Source: Bacillus massilioanorexius (GTDB taxonomy: Bacteria; Bacillota; Bacilli; Bacillales; DSM-1321). From it: a stretch of 64,000 nt of DNA. Below the pieces are notes generated by a model. The model was not told where the DNA came from, made no database searches, and worked only from the letters and a program-made list of their open reading frames with translations. The DNA lies in NCBI RefSeq assembly GCF_902374955.1, contig NZ_CABKRX010000109.1, positions 15,839-79,838 on the forward strand, read 5' to 3'. Below are positions 1-8,757 of the stretch, piece by piece (position 1 is the first letter of the stretch; the number at the start of each line of letters is the position of its first letter). The position numbers were made by a program, and so were the translations under genes.

Positions 1-444
1 GAACGCTGGTCCTGCTAAAATAACTAATCCCATTACACCCATTGCCGTACCACGTCTTTTTGGTGGGAAAATGGTGAAAATAACATTTTGCGTTAATGGT
101 AAAACGATTGCTAGTCCAGCTGCTTGAATGACACGTGCTGTTAATAACAAGCTAAACACTGGTGCTAACGCAGCAAGCACTGTTCCGATAATGGACAAAA
201 ATAAAGACGCCATGAACATTTGGCGTGTAGTAAACTTTTGCATTAAAATGCCTGTTACGGGTACTAAAATCCCTAGTGTTAAAAAGTAGCCTGTAGCTAG
301 CCACTGAATAGTTGTTGCATCCACATTAAAAATGTGGCTAAGTTCTCCTAATGCTATATTTAAAGCTGTTTCACTAAACAGCCCGACAAAGCCGGCTACC
401 AGTAGGGCAGCCATTATGGGTCCTGTTTTGATTTCTTTATTCAC
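1..444 (-). CDS. MFS multidrug transporter, N-terminal part (cut by window edge)
   Basis: The first 148 codons are visible; the rest lies beyond the window. The start is a GTG preceded by GAAGGAG at about 8 nt. The protein opens MNKEIKTGPIMAALLVAGFV and has at least four hydrophobic segments, with WLATGYFLTLGILVPVTG in helix 2 and a charged RRGTAMG-type loop near residue 135. This pattern is typical of the DHA2 (EmrB/QacA, LmrB-like) proton-driven drug exporters in the cytoplasmic membrane. The substrate cannot be told. The stop of a TetR-like remnant lies just upstream in the same direction, so this was probably a regulator-pump operon whose regulator has decayed. Confidence 0.8.
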   Translation of the reverse strand, partial: MNKEIKTGPIMAALLVAGFVGLFSETALNIALGELSHIFNVDATTIQWLATGYFLTLGILVPVTGILMQKFTTRQMFMASLFLSIIGTVLAALAPVFSLLLTARVIQAAGLAIVLPLTQNVIFTIFPPKRRGTAMGVMGLVILAGPAF

Positions 445-447
445 TTG

Positions 448-660
448 TTAAAACTCCTTCAATAATTGTGGTAATACGTTTAAGATCATTCTCAAGGGTT
501 CTGTTGCTTGTTTTAAGTGAAGCAACATTTTCCCTTCAATAGAAGCCGCCATTATTAATGAAATATAGAGAACGCAAATTTTTGTGATAAACATCTGCTA
601 ATCGTTTACACTGGTTAATTCACTGAATTTTCAGATGCGAATTTCCGCATCGATTCTATC
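448..660 (-). pseudogene. Remnant of a TetR-family regulator (C-terminal end)
   Basis: Just upstream of the MFS gene an open stretch of about 49 codons on the minus strand ends ...AASIEGKMLLHLKQATEPLR and then LPQLLKEF before a TAA. 'ASIEG...' followed by a short amphipathic end is typical of the C-terminus of TetR/AcrR repressors. The frame is broken upstream by TAG at 598-600 and no N-terminal helix-turn-helix can be joined to it. The position directly before a drug exporter fits a lost local repressor. The family call rests on this short tail only. Confidence 0.45.
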
Positions 661-1263
661 ATGAATTGTGATAGATACCCATTCATTATCTAAGCTATTC
701 TTCCGTTTCTTAATTGATATTTACTTTCAAATTATGACTTTTGTTACTACTACTGGTGACAGATACTTTTCAAAAATTGATTAAATCCGTTATAATCGTT
801 TGATTTTAAGAATAAAAGCAAGCTCTTGCTATTTCTGCTTTTCCATTGGAGAAACAATGATAAGTAAACTTTCGAAATATTATTTTTCGTACTGTCCTTC
901 ACATATTTCTTTTTTTATTGGAAAAGTCTTGTCGCGATGTCGATTATCAGCGATTTTGTATCCATTTCGTTAGTACACCCCCACGATACCAACGGGTCTG
1001 TGTTTCACTATAGCAAAAAAAATCATCATGATGTAAGTGTTTTTTTTCACTATATAGCGAGATTTCACATTATAGACATATTATATCCATATAATAACAG
1101 TTTAGGAGAGGAGTCTTATAATTAATCAGTATTAAAAAGTGATTTGTAATGTAAGGACAATATCAGGAAGTAGAATTACTTTTCAGCAGTTTTAGTAAGC
1201 ACCTATATTCATCTAGATATCGTGAAAAGAAGGTATCATTTTTTTTTGACAGATAAGAAAAGA
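661..1263. other. Non-coding stretch, nothing clear
   Basis: About 600 bases with no convincing gene. A 62-codon open frame at 937-1125 has no ribosome binding site and low-complexity, H/Y-rich content, so I do not believe it. Short open pieces on the minus strand near 630-720 may be further decay of the regulator remnant. Confidence 0.5.
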
Positions 1264-1302
1264 AAACAGGCGTAGAGAAATGAACTTCTACTACGCCTGT
1301 TT
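1264..1302 (-). terminator. Terminator of the exopolysaccharide-type operon
   Basis: A perfect 12-bp stem (AAACAGGCGTAG against CTACGCCTGTTT) with a 15-nt loop. Read on the minus strand it is followed by a T-rich tract. It lies just past the stop of the last minus-strand gene of the operon (1367). Confidence 0.85.
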
Positions 1303-1366
1303 CAATTGGAGTTAAAGTGTTTTTCATGATACTTGAGATATAAGTAGTATAAGAAAGTATAATTGT

Positions 1367-4015
1367 TTACTTCTTCTCATTCCACAGCTTTTGAATAATA
1401 TAATAAGATTGTTTCAACCTTTCTTGATAGAGTGGTTTGTCCCACTTTTTCCAAGTGTAACCGTTCATGGCTGAAAGTTGGTTGTTATTTATTGCAGGGA
1501 AAGAGTCTTTAATGATTCCATTTTCATTTTCAAATAAGACACCTATATTTAATTGATCGATGATGGTTGTAGTTTCAAACCCATTTTTGTAAAGGTCGCC
1601 AATAAATTCTTTTTGACTTGGGTCCTTTGCTTGAATTAATAACCATGGAATCCGTATTTCTATAATTCCATCATTTGTATTAATAAAGTAATCGGCTAAT
1701 GAATCGTAATCTTTAGATTTTGGATTACCGTTTCCTTGTCTAAGCTTACCAGTTTCAGTTGTTTTAAAATCATATGTGATGTTTGCTTCAGGATTATAAT
1801 ATTCTTTATCTAAAGCATAAAGTATGGATGTGAATATTCCACTATTTTTTATAGGTAGATTTTCTGATGCAACATCGTTTTTCTTATATTGATAGAAGAA
1901 CATATCATAGTATGAATCGACTAAAATATGTGATTTGTTTTCGTTTAAATCGATTAGAAAATCTACCCCGTTTGAGAAGCGTATATTCTTATTATTAGAA
2001 ATAAAGTGATTTCCTTGATTTGGAACTGTATCTAATAATAGTTTAGGAATGCCGTTAGAATTCGAGTCGTAATCAATACGGATATATAAATATCTTTCAT
2101 CGTGATCAACGTATAAACGTTTAAGATCTCCTTGACTTTTTTCATAAAGTGGCGCTATAGACCATTCACTAACATCTCCATCAACTTGAATTTTGAGACG
2201 ATCAAAGCTTAATAAACCAAATTGTTGCTCATTTGTTTGCGCATTTGACCAATATGGTCTTCGATTAGGATTATCGTAATCCATCGTGTTCCAAGTACGT
2301 TTAAACCATTCGTCCTGCCATGTGAAAATGAGAGCCCCCATCATTTTTTCAGCGACAATGTCTTCATATAGCTCACTAATGAGCTCACCTTGCTCTTGTT
2401 CAGTCATAAAACCTTGGTTCTTTCCAAACTTATTTATATGAGTTAGGCCACGGGAGCTAGGTATACCAAATTCTGCAACCAATATTGGGAGACGATGGAC
2501 GCTTTTTAATGCATTTAAATAACCCGCATAGCTATTATGTTCTCCGCGATGATCGACGTAGTTTTGATACTTCTGATCGTAGTGCATGAAATCAGGATAA
2601 TATGGATAAATATGATACGATGCAAATTGACCTGCTAAATCCATGTCGTTTTTCGTATAAATAACATTAGGATTAACACTAACGATATCTTCACCATCTG
2701 TTGCATCTGATGGATGCTCTAAAATATCTGTAGTTGGCCAGTTGGTAAAGCTCATCGGTCTGATAGAATGATACGTTTTCATTTCGTATTGTGCTAGAAT
2801 GTCCATTTGCATAGCAAGCCAGTGTTCAAATGGCTGTGCATTTTTTGTTTCAAAAAAGTTTCCTTTATACTCTCCAATATCTTTATGAATTTTATTTGTA
2901 TTTTCAACCATGAAAGGATACCATTCAATCCCTAATATCCATCCAATGACATATTCGGATATATCTGACTTGTACACACCTGAGGCATGTCCAGCTTTTT
3001 CTTTCACAATTTTATTTCCATGAATAACATCAGAAATCATTTTCATCTCATTCTGGAATTCCTTCATGTTTTCTTCGTCAAACGCATCTAAAGATTCTTC
3101 TAATAATTCTTCATTGATCCACACGCCATGCAGTACATATATTTTTTCTTCATGACTGTCATTATACTTTTTCAAAGCATTATAAAAGCCAGGAGGATGA
3201 AGGGTATAAACGCGAATAGTGTTGGCATTCATTTTACCAATCTGCTTAAACCAACGGTAATATTCCACTTCTGTGATTGCTGCTTCTCCTGGAAATGAGC
3301 CGGGCTTAGCCATTCCTAAATTGACACCTTTCACTGATAATGGCGTCCATTTACCATCCTTTAACACTTCAAATGTATTTTCATTAATACGGGCAGGAAG
3401 CTGAAGGTCTTTAGAATATACATCACTTTTTTTCATTTCTGTCTGTTCGAATTCCTGCAATATAGATTCCATAATAGGAACGTAAGTTTTCCAATAAAAT
3501 GCTTGCTCTGAATAACTATGAGCAATTTTATAAATGCTTTGTAATCCTTTCATTTTGTAAAAGAAAGGTACATCAGAAGTGTCATTAAAATCTCCAGCAA
3601 AATAATAACTAGTGGAAGGAGCCTTTTCATTTTTTAGAATGGCTGCAAATTGGAGTGGGATTTGATGTTGTTTCAACAGTTTTTTCCCTTCAGCTGTTAA
3701 ATTCCATTGATAGTTTGCAAGCACCTCGGTTCCTTCTTTTGGAGTCACGATATCAAACCAGTATTGATAATCGGGACTTTCACTAAGGGTAAATTGTTTT
3801 CTCCCTTCTTTCGTAAAAGAAAGGCGGATTCCATTTTTTTGAATATGCGGTTCATTCTCTAAAACGACTACCTCATAGTCGAAATCATTTACTAACACAA
3901 AGCCTCCACCATCATAGTTCCAATTATCACCGAATTTATCTAGGATCCATTGTGGAATTTCTTCATTTTTTTCAGGATTTAATTCTTCAAAATATCTACC
4001 AGTCAGCCACTCCAT
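1367..4015 (-). CDS. Glycoside-hydrolase-like (TIM barrel) protein with C-terminal sugar-binding-type domain; probably split from the gene upstream
   Basis: 882 residues. The region around residues 225-640 reads like a (beta/alpha)8 glycosidase: NANTIRVYTLHPPGFY, VAEFGIPSSRG and IFTWQDEWFK are barrel-strand motifs with candidate acidic residues. Residues about 655-880 begin DGDVSEWS and LYVDHDERYLYIRIDY, as in CBM9/DOMON-like carbohydrate-binding domains. The product has no signal peptide, although such proteins act outside the cell. Its start overlaps the end of the preceding 182-residue gene by 13 bp, and the two ends look continuous (EWSG + WLTGRYF). A small deletion in an ancestral single gene would explain this. 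An AGGA 5 nt before the ATG could still allow coupled translation. It is the last gene of an operon with a GT2 synthase, so trimming or export of an exopolysaccharide is likely. Confidence 0.75.
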   Translation of the reverse strand: MEWLTGRYFEELNPEKNEEIPQWILDKFGDNWNYDGGGFVLVNDFDYEVVVLENEPHIQKNGIRLSFTKEGRKQFTLSESPDYQYWFDIVTPKEGTEVLANYQWNLTAEGKKLLKQHQIPLQFAAILKNEKAPSTSYYFAGDFNDTSDVPFFYKMKGLQSIYKIAHSYSEQAFYWKTYVPIMESILQEFEQTEMKKSDVYSKDLQLPARINENTFEVLKDGKWTPLSVKGVNLGMAKPGSFPGEAAITEVEYYRWFKQIGKMNANTIRVYTLHPPGFYNALKKYNDSHEEKIYVLHGVWINEELLEESLDAFDEENMKEFQNEMKMISDVIHGNKIVKEKAGHASGVYKSDISEYVIGWILGIEWYPFMVENTNKIHKDIGEYKGNFFETKNAQPFEHWLAMQMDILAQYEMKTYHSIRPMSFTNWPTTDILEHPSDATDGEDIVSVNPNVIYTKNDMDLAGQFASYHIYPYYPDFMHYDQKYQNYVDHRGEHNSYAGYLNALKSVHRLPILVAEFGIPSSRGLTHINKFGKNQGFMTEQEQGELISELYEDIVAEKMMGALIFTWQDEWFKRTWNTMDYDNPNRRPYWSNAQTNEQQFGLLSFDRLKIQVDGDVSEWSIAPLYEKSQGDLKRLYVDHDERYLYIRIDYDSNSNGIPKLLLDTVPNQGNHFISNNKNIRFSNGVDFLIDLNENKSHILVDSYYDMFFYQYKKNDVASENLPIKNSGIFTSILYALDKEYYNPEANITYDFKTTETGKLRQGNGNPKSKDYDSLADYFINTNDGIIEIRIPWLLIQAKDPSQKEFIGDLYKNGFETTTIIDQLNIGVLFENENGIIKDSFPAINNNQLSAMNGYTWKKWDKPLYQERLKQSYYIIQKLWNEKK

Positions 4016-4551
4016 TCAAGTCCTAAATATTGTGTTACACGTTCCCTTACAGCTTGACTTGTCGGTGATGCAAATGTATTGAATTCAGCAATGAGTAAAC
4101 TTTTTTTATTTTGATTTAAACGGCTTTCAATCGCTTCCCATTCTTCCATTTCTAACCCACCATATATTTTGTCAGAACGAGAGCCTTCTCTTTGCTTATG
4201 GCTTATCCTAGGTATGTCTTTTGAATACACACCGTAAGTATCAGCTATGTACATCACATCATATTTATCATAATTAGTCGGTAAAGCACGTACTTTATAA
4301 TTTTTTGATTTCTCATTTGGTACGAAGCCAAAATAATCATTTTTAGCATTAAATGGGACTCCGTCATTATTCGTATATTTTAAATGTTTTAATAGCCATG
4401 TTAGTCCTAAATGCTCCCGAAAGCTTTCATTTGTTACCGTTTTATCAATGATGGCAATTGACAATTTTTTCTCCTCTTGAACTTGCCATAGAATAAATGG
4501 AATGACTAAGATAGAAATCAAAACTAAACATAGCGTATAGATTTTCTTCAT
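4003..4551 (-). CDS. Membrane-anchored protein of polysaccharide operon, probably N-terminal part of the next gene
   Basis: 182 residues. One N-terminal hydrophobic segment (about residues 5-23, LCLVLISILVIPFILW) acts as signal anchor; the rest is predicted extracellular and contains YDVMYIADTYGVY and LLIAEFNTFASPTSQAVRER. It starts at an ATG that overlaps the GT2 stop (ATGA), with AAGGAG at 7 nt. It ends LGLEWSG just where the 882-residue protein begins MEWLTGRYFEEL, suggesting that the two were one secreted protein of about 1060 residues. On its own I do not recognise a function. Confidence 0.7.
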   Translation of the reverse strand: MKKIYTLCLVLISILVIPFILWQVQEEKKLSIAIIDKTVTNESFREHLGLTWLLKHLKYTNNDGVPFNAKNDYFGFVPNEKSKNYKVRALPTNYDKYDVMYIADTYGVYSKDIPRISHKQREGSRSDKIYGGLEMEEWEAIESRLNQNKKSLLIAEFNTFASPTSQAVRERVTQYLGLEWSG

Positions 4552-5984
4552 TGAGACGCTCCTTCCTTAGATAGTCCTGTTCGTTTTAAGCTTCCCCAAT
4601 CTTTCCTACCAAGAAGAAAGCGTATAAAACCTTCACATCTAAATAGGAGAGTAAATGGTTTATACCAAAAAATTTCAGTTAGTGATATGAGAAGAAGTTT
4701 CGTCAAATCTGCTATTTTAGGATAAACACTCAAAGACCATGCCTCTAATAGAATTGAAGCTATTGAGAAAATGGATCCATATATGATAAATAACAAAATG
4801 AGTAGAAAGGCAAATTCATAGTATATATCACCAAGAAAAAAGGCGATGATTATATAAATATAACCGATTAATTCTGCTAATGGGCCTAAGCATTCTACTA
4901 ACCAAAAATAAGGGAAGGAGATTAAACCAATCGTTCCATACTTTGGATTGAGAGTCATTTTTTTATGCAACCAAAGGCTTTCTATTAGCCCTTGATGCCA
5001 TCTTCTTCGTTGTTTTCTCAAGTCTGATAAACTATGGGGCGTTTCAGTCCAACATATAGGATCTGCAACAAATTCGATTCTTTTTTTTAATTTCTTTTCT
5101 TTTATATAACGATGTAAATGGACAATAAGCTCCATGTCTTCACCAATCATATTTTTAGCATATCCGCCTACTTCAATGACGTATTTTTTTGAAAAAACAC
5201 TGAATGCTCCAGAAATGATTAACACTAAATTATATTTACTTAAAGCAATACGACCCATTAAAAAGGCACGTAAATACTCGACAATTTGCATTAAAATAAG
5301 GCTGTTTTTGGATAAGCCATTACTAAAAATCGATCCTAATTGAACATCAAGTCCATTAGCAATTCGAACATTCCCTCCAGCAGCGATTACATCTCCATCA
5401 GACATAATAATAGGTCTCATTACTCGTAATAATGAATTCCCATCTAATATCGAATCTCCATCAATAGAACAAAAATAAGGATTTTTAGATAGATTGATAC
5501 CTGCATTTAACGCATCTGCTTTTCCTCCATTTTCTTTATCAATAAGAAATAGATGGGGATGAATAGTTGATTGGAAGATTTGCTTAATGGGTTCAGTTTT
5601 TATCTGTACTCTTACAGCTTTATAAATCGGTCTCATTTTAAAATACTTGATAACTTTTTCCTTTGTTGTATCTGTTGAGCCATCATTTACAACAATTAGT
5701 TCCGTTTGTGGATATCGGAGGCTTAATAATGAATGGAGACTATCGATAATTCCTGCTTCTTCATTGAAAGCAGGAACAATAATAGAAACGGGTTTTGCAA
5801 ACATGGAATCAATGTATTCATCATCTCGTTCAGATATATCGAGTTTTCGAAATTTTCGTAGTTGGGTAAATGCAATAATTAGCATTACACTATAAGTTAA
5901 AATAACATAAGCCATGTAGAAAAATATGATCCATCCTAACACTAGCATTATGGTTTCGAATATGTTATCCATTTCAGTTTTCAT
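4548..5984 (-). CDS. Family 2 glycosyltransferase, processive polysaccharide synthase type
   Basis: 478 residues. An N-terminal membrane helix is followed by a cytosolic GT-A domain: VSIIVPAFNEEAGI, VVNDGSTD (nucleotide-sugar binding), IDGDSIL (DXD-type metal site), GEDMELIVHLHRY (catalytic acid region) and QRRRWHQG (the QxxRW motif of processive synthases). Several C-terminal membrane helices follow. The architecture matches cellulose, hyaluronan and poly-GlcNAc synthases (BcsA/IcaA-like), but the sugar cannot be assigned. ATG at 5984 lies immediately after AGAGG, so the second methionine (MDNIF) is an alternative start. The neighbouring degenerate GGDEF and HEAT proteins recall the B. subtilis yda exopolysaccharide operon in layout. 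Confidence 0.88.
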   Translation of the reverse strand: MKTEMDNIFETIMLVLGWIIFFYMAYVILTYSVMLIIAFTQLRKFRKLDISERDDEYIDSMFAKPVSIIVPAFNEEAGIIDSLHSLLSLRYPQTELIVVNDGSTDTTKEKVIKYFKMRPIYKAVRVQIKTEPIKQIFQSTIHPHLFLIDKENGGKADALNAGINLSKNPYFCSIDGDSILDGNSLLRVMRPIIMSDGDVIAAGGNVRIANGLDVQLGSIFSNGLSKNSLILMQIVEYLRAFLMGRIALSKYNLVLIISGAFSVFSKKYVIEVGGYAKNMIGEDMELIVHLHRYIKEKKLKKRIEFVADPICWTETPHSLSDLRKQRRRWHQGLIESLWLHKKMTLNPKYGTIGLISFPYFWLVECLGPLAELIGYIYIIIAFFLGDIYYEFAFLLILLFIIYGSIFSIASILLEAWSLSVYPKIADLTKLLLISLTEIFWYKPFTLLFRCEGFIRFLLGRKDWGSLKRTGLSKEGASQ

Positions 5985-5987
5985 CCT

Positions 5988-7022
5988 CTATCTGTTTAAA
6001 AGTTCTTTGGCTATATCAACGGCGTATCGGTCAGTAGCTGTTGATATAAAGTTTTGTAGTATTTCTTTACCACCCTTTCTATTCATAATTGTATTAGCTG
6101 CTTGATATCGTACCCACCAAGAGGGGTCTTGGATCATCTGCTCCAGATAAGGGCGAGTTCGAGATAATGGAATGTACTCGAACAATTTACCAACCATTAA
6201 CCTTTCTTCCCAGTGAGGTGAATTTACAAAAGAAAAATAAGTGTTAATATCTTTTACTATCCCTATTTCATATATCGCTTTTAACGAACGGATTCTCATT
6301 TCTACATCTTCGTGGTTTAATAAATTCTCTAAGAAAGGAAGAAAGTCGAGATTTCTTTTTAAACCAATTGTATCAATTAGTGAATATTGTTGGTCTAAAG
6401 TTAGTTTATGAAGATGTTCGATAAGCTCTTGCACAAACCAATCATCATTAGTTAGTAATAATTTTTTAAATTCGTAGTCCGATAGATTTTCTTCTGCTAC
6501 TAACTTTTTAAGAAAGGTCTTAGGTTTAAAAAGGGCATAAATTCTTAGTAGTTGAAAACGTTCTTCTTGTGATATTCGATAACCCTCAAGTTTTTCACAA
6601 TCTTCTATTAAATAATCCATATGGAAATCAGCAATTCGATACAAAGCGAGTATCCGATCACTTATACTTTTACTTTTAAGTAACTCTGCATAGTGCTTCG
6701 TTAAATACTCATTTGAAAATCGTTTTATTTTTTTCTGGACCGTTTCATCAGTTAAATTACGTATGTAAGCAAGAAATATCTCTTCTACTCCCTGAATCTC
6801 AAATTCCTGTTTGGGGACTAAAGTAACTGAAAAATCGTTGTCATTAATCAAATATTCATGCCAATCCCGTTGCTTTCTCTTAATATACTTCGTTTTTTTA
6901 TTTTGTTTTCTTGTTTCCTTTAACTGTATGTAAACCAAGTACAAATATAAGCAGAATAGCACAATAGCAAAAGCGATAACAATGATTAATAAAAAATGTA
7001 GTGGTATATCTATTATGACCAT
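5988..7022 (-). CDS. Membrane-anchored HEAT-repeat protein
   Basis: 344 residues. One strong N-terminal membrane helix (about residues 7-32) is followed by a basic stretch (KETRKQNKKTKYIKRKQR) and a helical region. The last 120 residues show HEAT-type repeats, for example LPFLENLLNHEDVEMRIRSL and PYLEQMIQDPSWWVRYQA. HEAT repeats are protein-docking scaffolds, so a role as the cytosolic partner of the adjacent GT2 synthase is plausible. The ATG overlaps the end of the upstream gene by 10 bp, and only 3 bp separate its stop from the GT2 start, so the genes are co-translated. Confidence 0.75.
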   Translation of the reverse strand: MVIIDIPLHFLLIIVIAFAIVLFCLYLYLVYIQLKETRKQNKKTKYIKRKQRDWHEYLINDNDFSVTLVPKQEFEIQGVEEIFLAYIRNLTDETVQKKIKRFSNEYLTKHYAELLKSKSISDRILALYRIADFHMDYLIEDCEKLEGYRISQEERFQLLRIYALFKPKTFLKKLVAEENLSDYEFKKLLLTNDDWFVQELIEHLHKLTLDQQYSLIDTIGLKRNLDFLPFLENLLNHEDVEMRIRSLKAIYEIGIVKDINTYFSFVNSPHWEERLMVGKLFEYIPLSRTRPYLEQMIQDPSWWVRYQAANTIMNRKGGKEILQNFISTATDRYAVDIAKELLNR

Positions 7023-7924
7023 AATCTTTCCAACACTCTTTTCATTAGAGCTTCAAATAAACGGATATTAAGTGGCTTAATCAAATACTCGTCTACTCCA
7101 CTTGAGTAAGCATTAATCATCTCTTGCTCAGACTTGCGTTTCGTCATCATAAAAATGATAAACTTTTTATTGTTAGGAAGCTCTCGAAGTCTGTGGACGA
7201 CCTCTAAACCATTTTTACGAGATAAAATATCATTTACTAGAATAATATGGGTATGGCTGGTATAGTACCAATCAGATTGTAAAAATTCATAGCCATCATG
7301 GAACGTTTGGATATCTAATTGAAAATGGTTGATTGAAAGATTTTCAAGAGTAGAAGAAAGCGCTTGTGAAAAAATCTCATTATCCTCTAGAATACTAACT
7401 TTAATATGTTCAATCTTTCTTTTTTTAAATTGAGAACTGGAAACAATGGATTTGTTTAAACCGTTTTTTAATAATTGTCTATTCACATTAATTACTTCGC
7501 CAAAGGAAGCATCACAATTATTAATTTCACTAATAGTTGTTAATATTTGTAAGTCATATTTATTGAAAAGTGGTTCCATTTTGTTTTGGATGTTAGATAA
7601 TAAGCGCTTAATAAATGCATAAGCTTCTTTTTCTCCACTTAACGTTAAAATGATGCACCATTCTAATGGTCTAGATAATTTGCAAATCAAATCTGATTTT
7701 CGAATTTCCGATTGCAAAAATGCCCCCATTGCATTTTCAATTTGAATATAGTCCTCTTTTTGAAGAACGGTTTGGTTGCAAAGGCTTAGCATGGAGACTG
7801 TTATAGGCGATCTAGAACGTTCAACATTTGCTGATAATATATTAAAAAAGTGTTGCATTTGATTTTCATTTATAAAATCATTTTGTAATGTAATTTGAGC
7901 TTCAAGCTTTGGAGATTGACTCAA
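7013..7924 (-). CDS. Regulator with degenerate GGDEF domain and C-terminal receiver domain
   Basis: 303 residues, TTG start. Residues about 15-140 follow the GGDEF fold (RSRSPITVSMLSL, EIRKSDLICKLSRPLEWCII), but the GGDEF signature is replaced by SRPLEW, so cyclase activity is not expected. Residues about 175-300 form a receiver domain: ILEDNE acidic pocket, VNDIL with the likely phospho-aspartate, MMTKRKSE with the switch threonine and LIKPLN with the conserved lysine. It is the first gene of the minus-strand polysaccharide operon and probably tunes the synthase. Domain order (inactive GGDEF before REC) is unusual. c-di-GMP binding is possible but not shown. Confidence 0.7.
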   Translation of the reverse strand: MSQSPKLEAQITLQNDFINENQMQHFFNILSANVERSRSPITVSMLSLCNQTVLQKEDYIQIENAMGAFLQSEIRKSDLICKLSRPLEWCIILTLSGEKEAYAFIKRLLSNIQNKMEPLFNKYDLQILTTISEINNCDASFGEVINVNRQLLKNGLNKSIVSSSQFKKRKIEHIKVSILEDNEIFSQALSSTLENLSINHFQLDIQTFHDGYEFLQSDWYYTSHTHIILVNDILSRKNGLEVVHRLRELPNNKKFIIFMMTKRKSEQEMINAYSSGVDEYLIKPLNIRLFEALMKRVLERLWS

Positions 7925-8202
7925 CTCTTAATCTATCCTTTCTGATAATTCACTATGGTGGTTTATATATCTATAAAAATTATAGTCTATAAGTTCAATA
8001 GATTTAAGTGGTCATTAAATAGTGTATTTATTTTTATTTTTCTAACAATGAAGTTATTTACTAAATTGAAACACGGAATAAGTACTTCATCGTTTTTATC
8101 TAGCATTTTTTTTTAGTGGCGAAGCAATGGTTTTAAACTATAGGGCTATATATTTTACTTAAAGATACTGTTCCCGATGAAATTTGAGGAAGAAAAATAT
8201 TG
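7925..8202. other. Intergenic region upstream of the polysaccharide operon
   Basis: AT-rich, no gene seen. It should contain the minus-strand promoter of the operon that starts at 7924, but I cannot pick one promoter out of the many TATAAT-like stretches. Confidence 0.4.
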
Positions 8203-8378
8203 GCATGTTTAGAATTAAAGGATAAAGAAACTCTCCTCGGTTCTGAAGAGTTAACACAGTTCTGTAAACGCCATTTAGCACCATTTAAAGCTCCTAAAAA
8301 ATTGTCTTTGTGGATACATTGCCTAGAAATGAACGTGGAAAAGTAAATAAATCGAATTTACTTCAATATTATATGTAG
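8203..8378 (+). pseudogene. C-terminal remnant of an AMP-forming acyl-CoA synthetase
   Basis: Two frames joined by one frameshift near 8300 read ACLELKDKETLLG... EELTQFCKRHLAPFKAPKK and then VFVDTLPRNERGKVNK ending QYYM-stop at 8376-8378. 'HLAxxKxPk', 'fvd.LPRn..GKv.K' is the C-terminal domain of ANL-family ligases, with the catalytic lysine in GKVNK. Everything before this domain is gone. A terminator hairpin follows at 8429. Confidence 0.85.
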
Positions 8379-8428
8379 TATATGTTGGATTTTTCATTAA
8401 AATGTAGAATATTATATCTGATATATTG

Positions 8429-8462
8429 GTGATACTATTGTTCAAGTAGTATCACTTTTTTA
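8429..8462 (+). terminator. Terminator after the ligase remnant
   Basis: Stem GTGATACT / AGTATCAC with an 11-nt loop followed by a run of six or seven T. Probably the original terminator of the decayed acyl-CoA synthetase gene. Confidence 0.75.
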
Positions 8463-8663
8463 TTGTCAAATAAGGTCGAAATGATGAACAATCTAAATAC
8501 CATTCTTTTTGAAAAATATATGAATCAAACCATTATATAGTATAAAGTTAGTGAAAAACTTCACCATTATAACGAATAGTCCCATTTACACACGACAAAT
8601 GTAATATAAATATAATATTTAAGCAATTAAAAATATGGTAAAGTTTGATTTGCAGGAGGTGGT

Positions 8664-8708
8664 ATGAGTAAACTCATTTTTGCGAATCTTTTTAACTTTT
8701 TATCATAG
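8664..8708 (+). CDS. Possible 14-residue leader peptide
   Basis: ATG with an excellent ribosome binding site (GCAGGAGGTGGT, AGGAGG about 5 nt away) opens a 14-codon frame, MSKLIFANLFNFLS, about 50 nt upstream of the LCP gene. It may be a leader peptide, a decayed gene start or chance. Only the strong ribosome binding site supports it. Confidence 0.25.
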   Translation: MSKLIFANLFNFLS

Positions 8709-8757
8709 ATTTAGATGAAAAATTCTTTAATTTATTATTTAGAAAGTGAGAACAAAT

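Noticed and set aside
937..1125. 62-codon open frame on the plus strand
   Set aside because: No ribosome binding site, low-complexity H/Y-rich product, no recognisable pattern; chance frame in AT-rich spacer.
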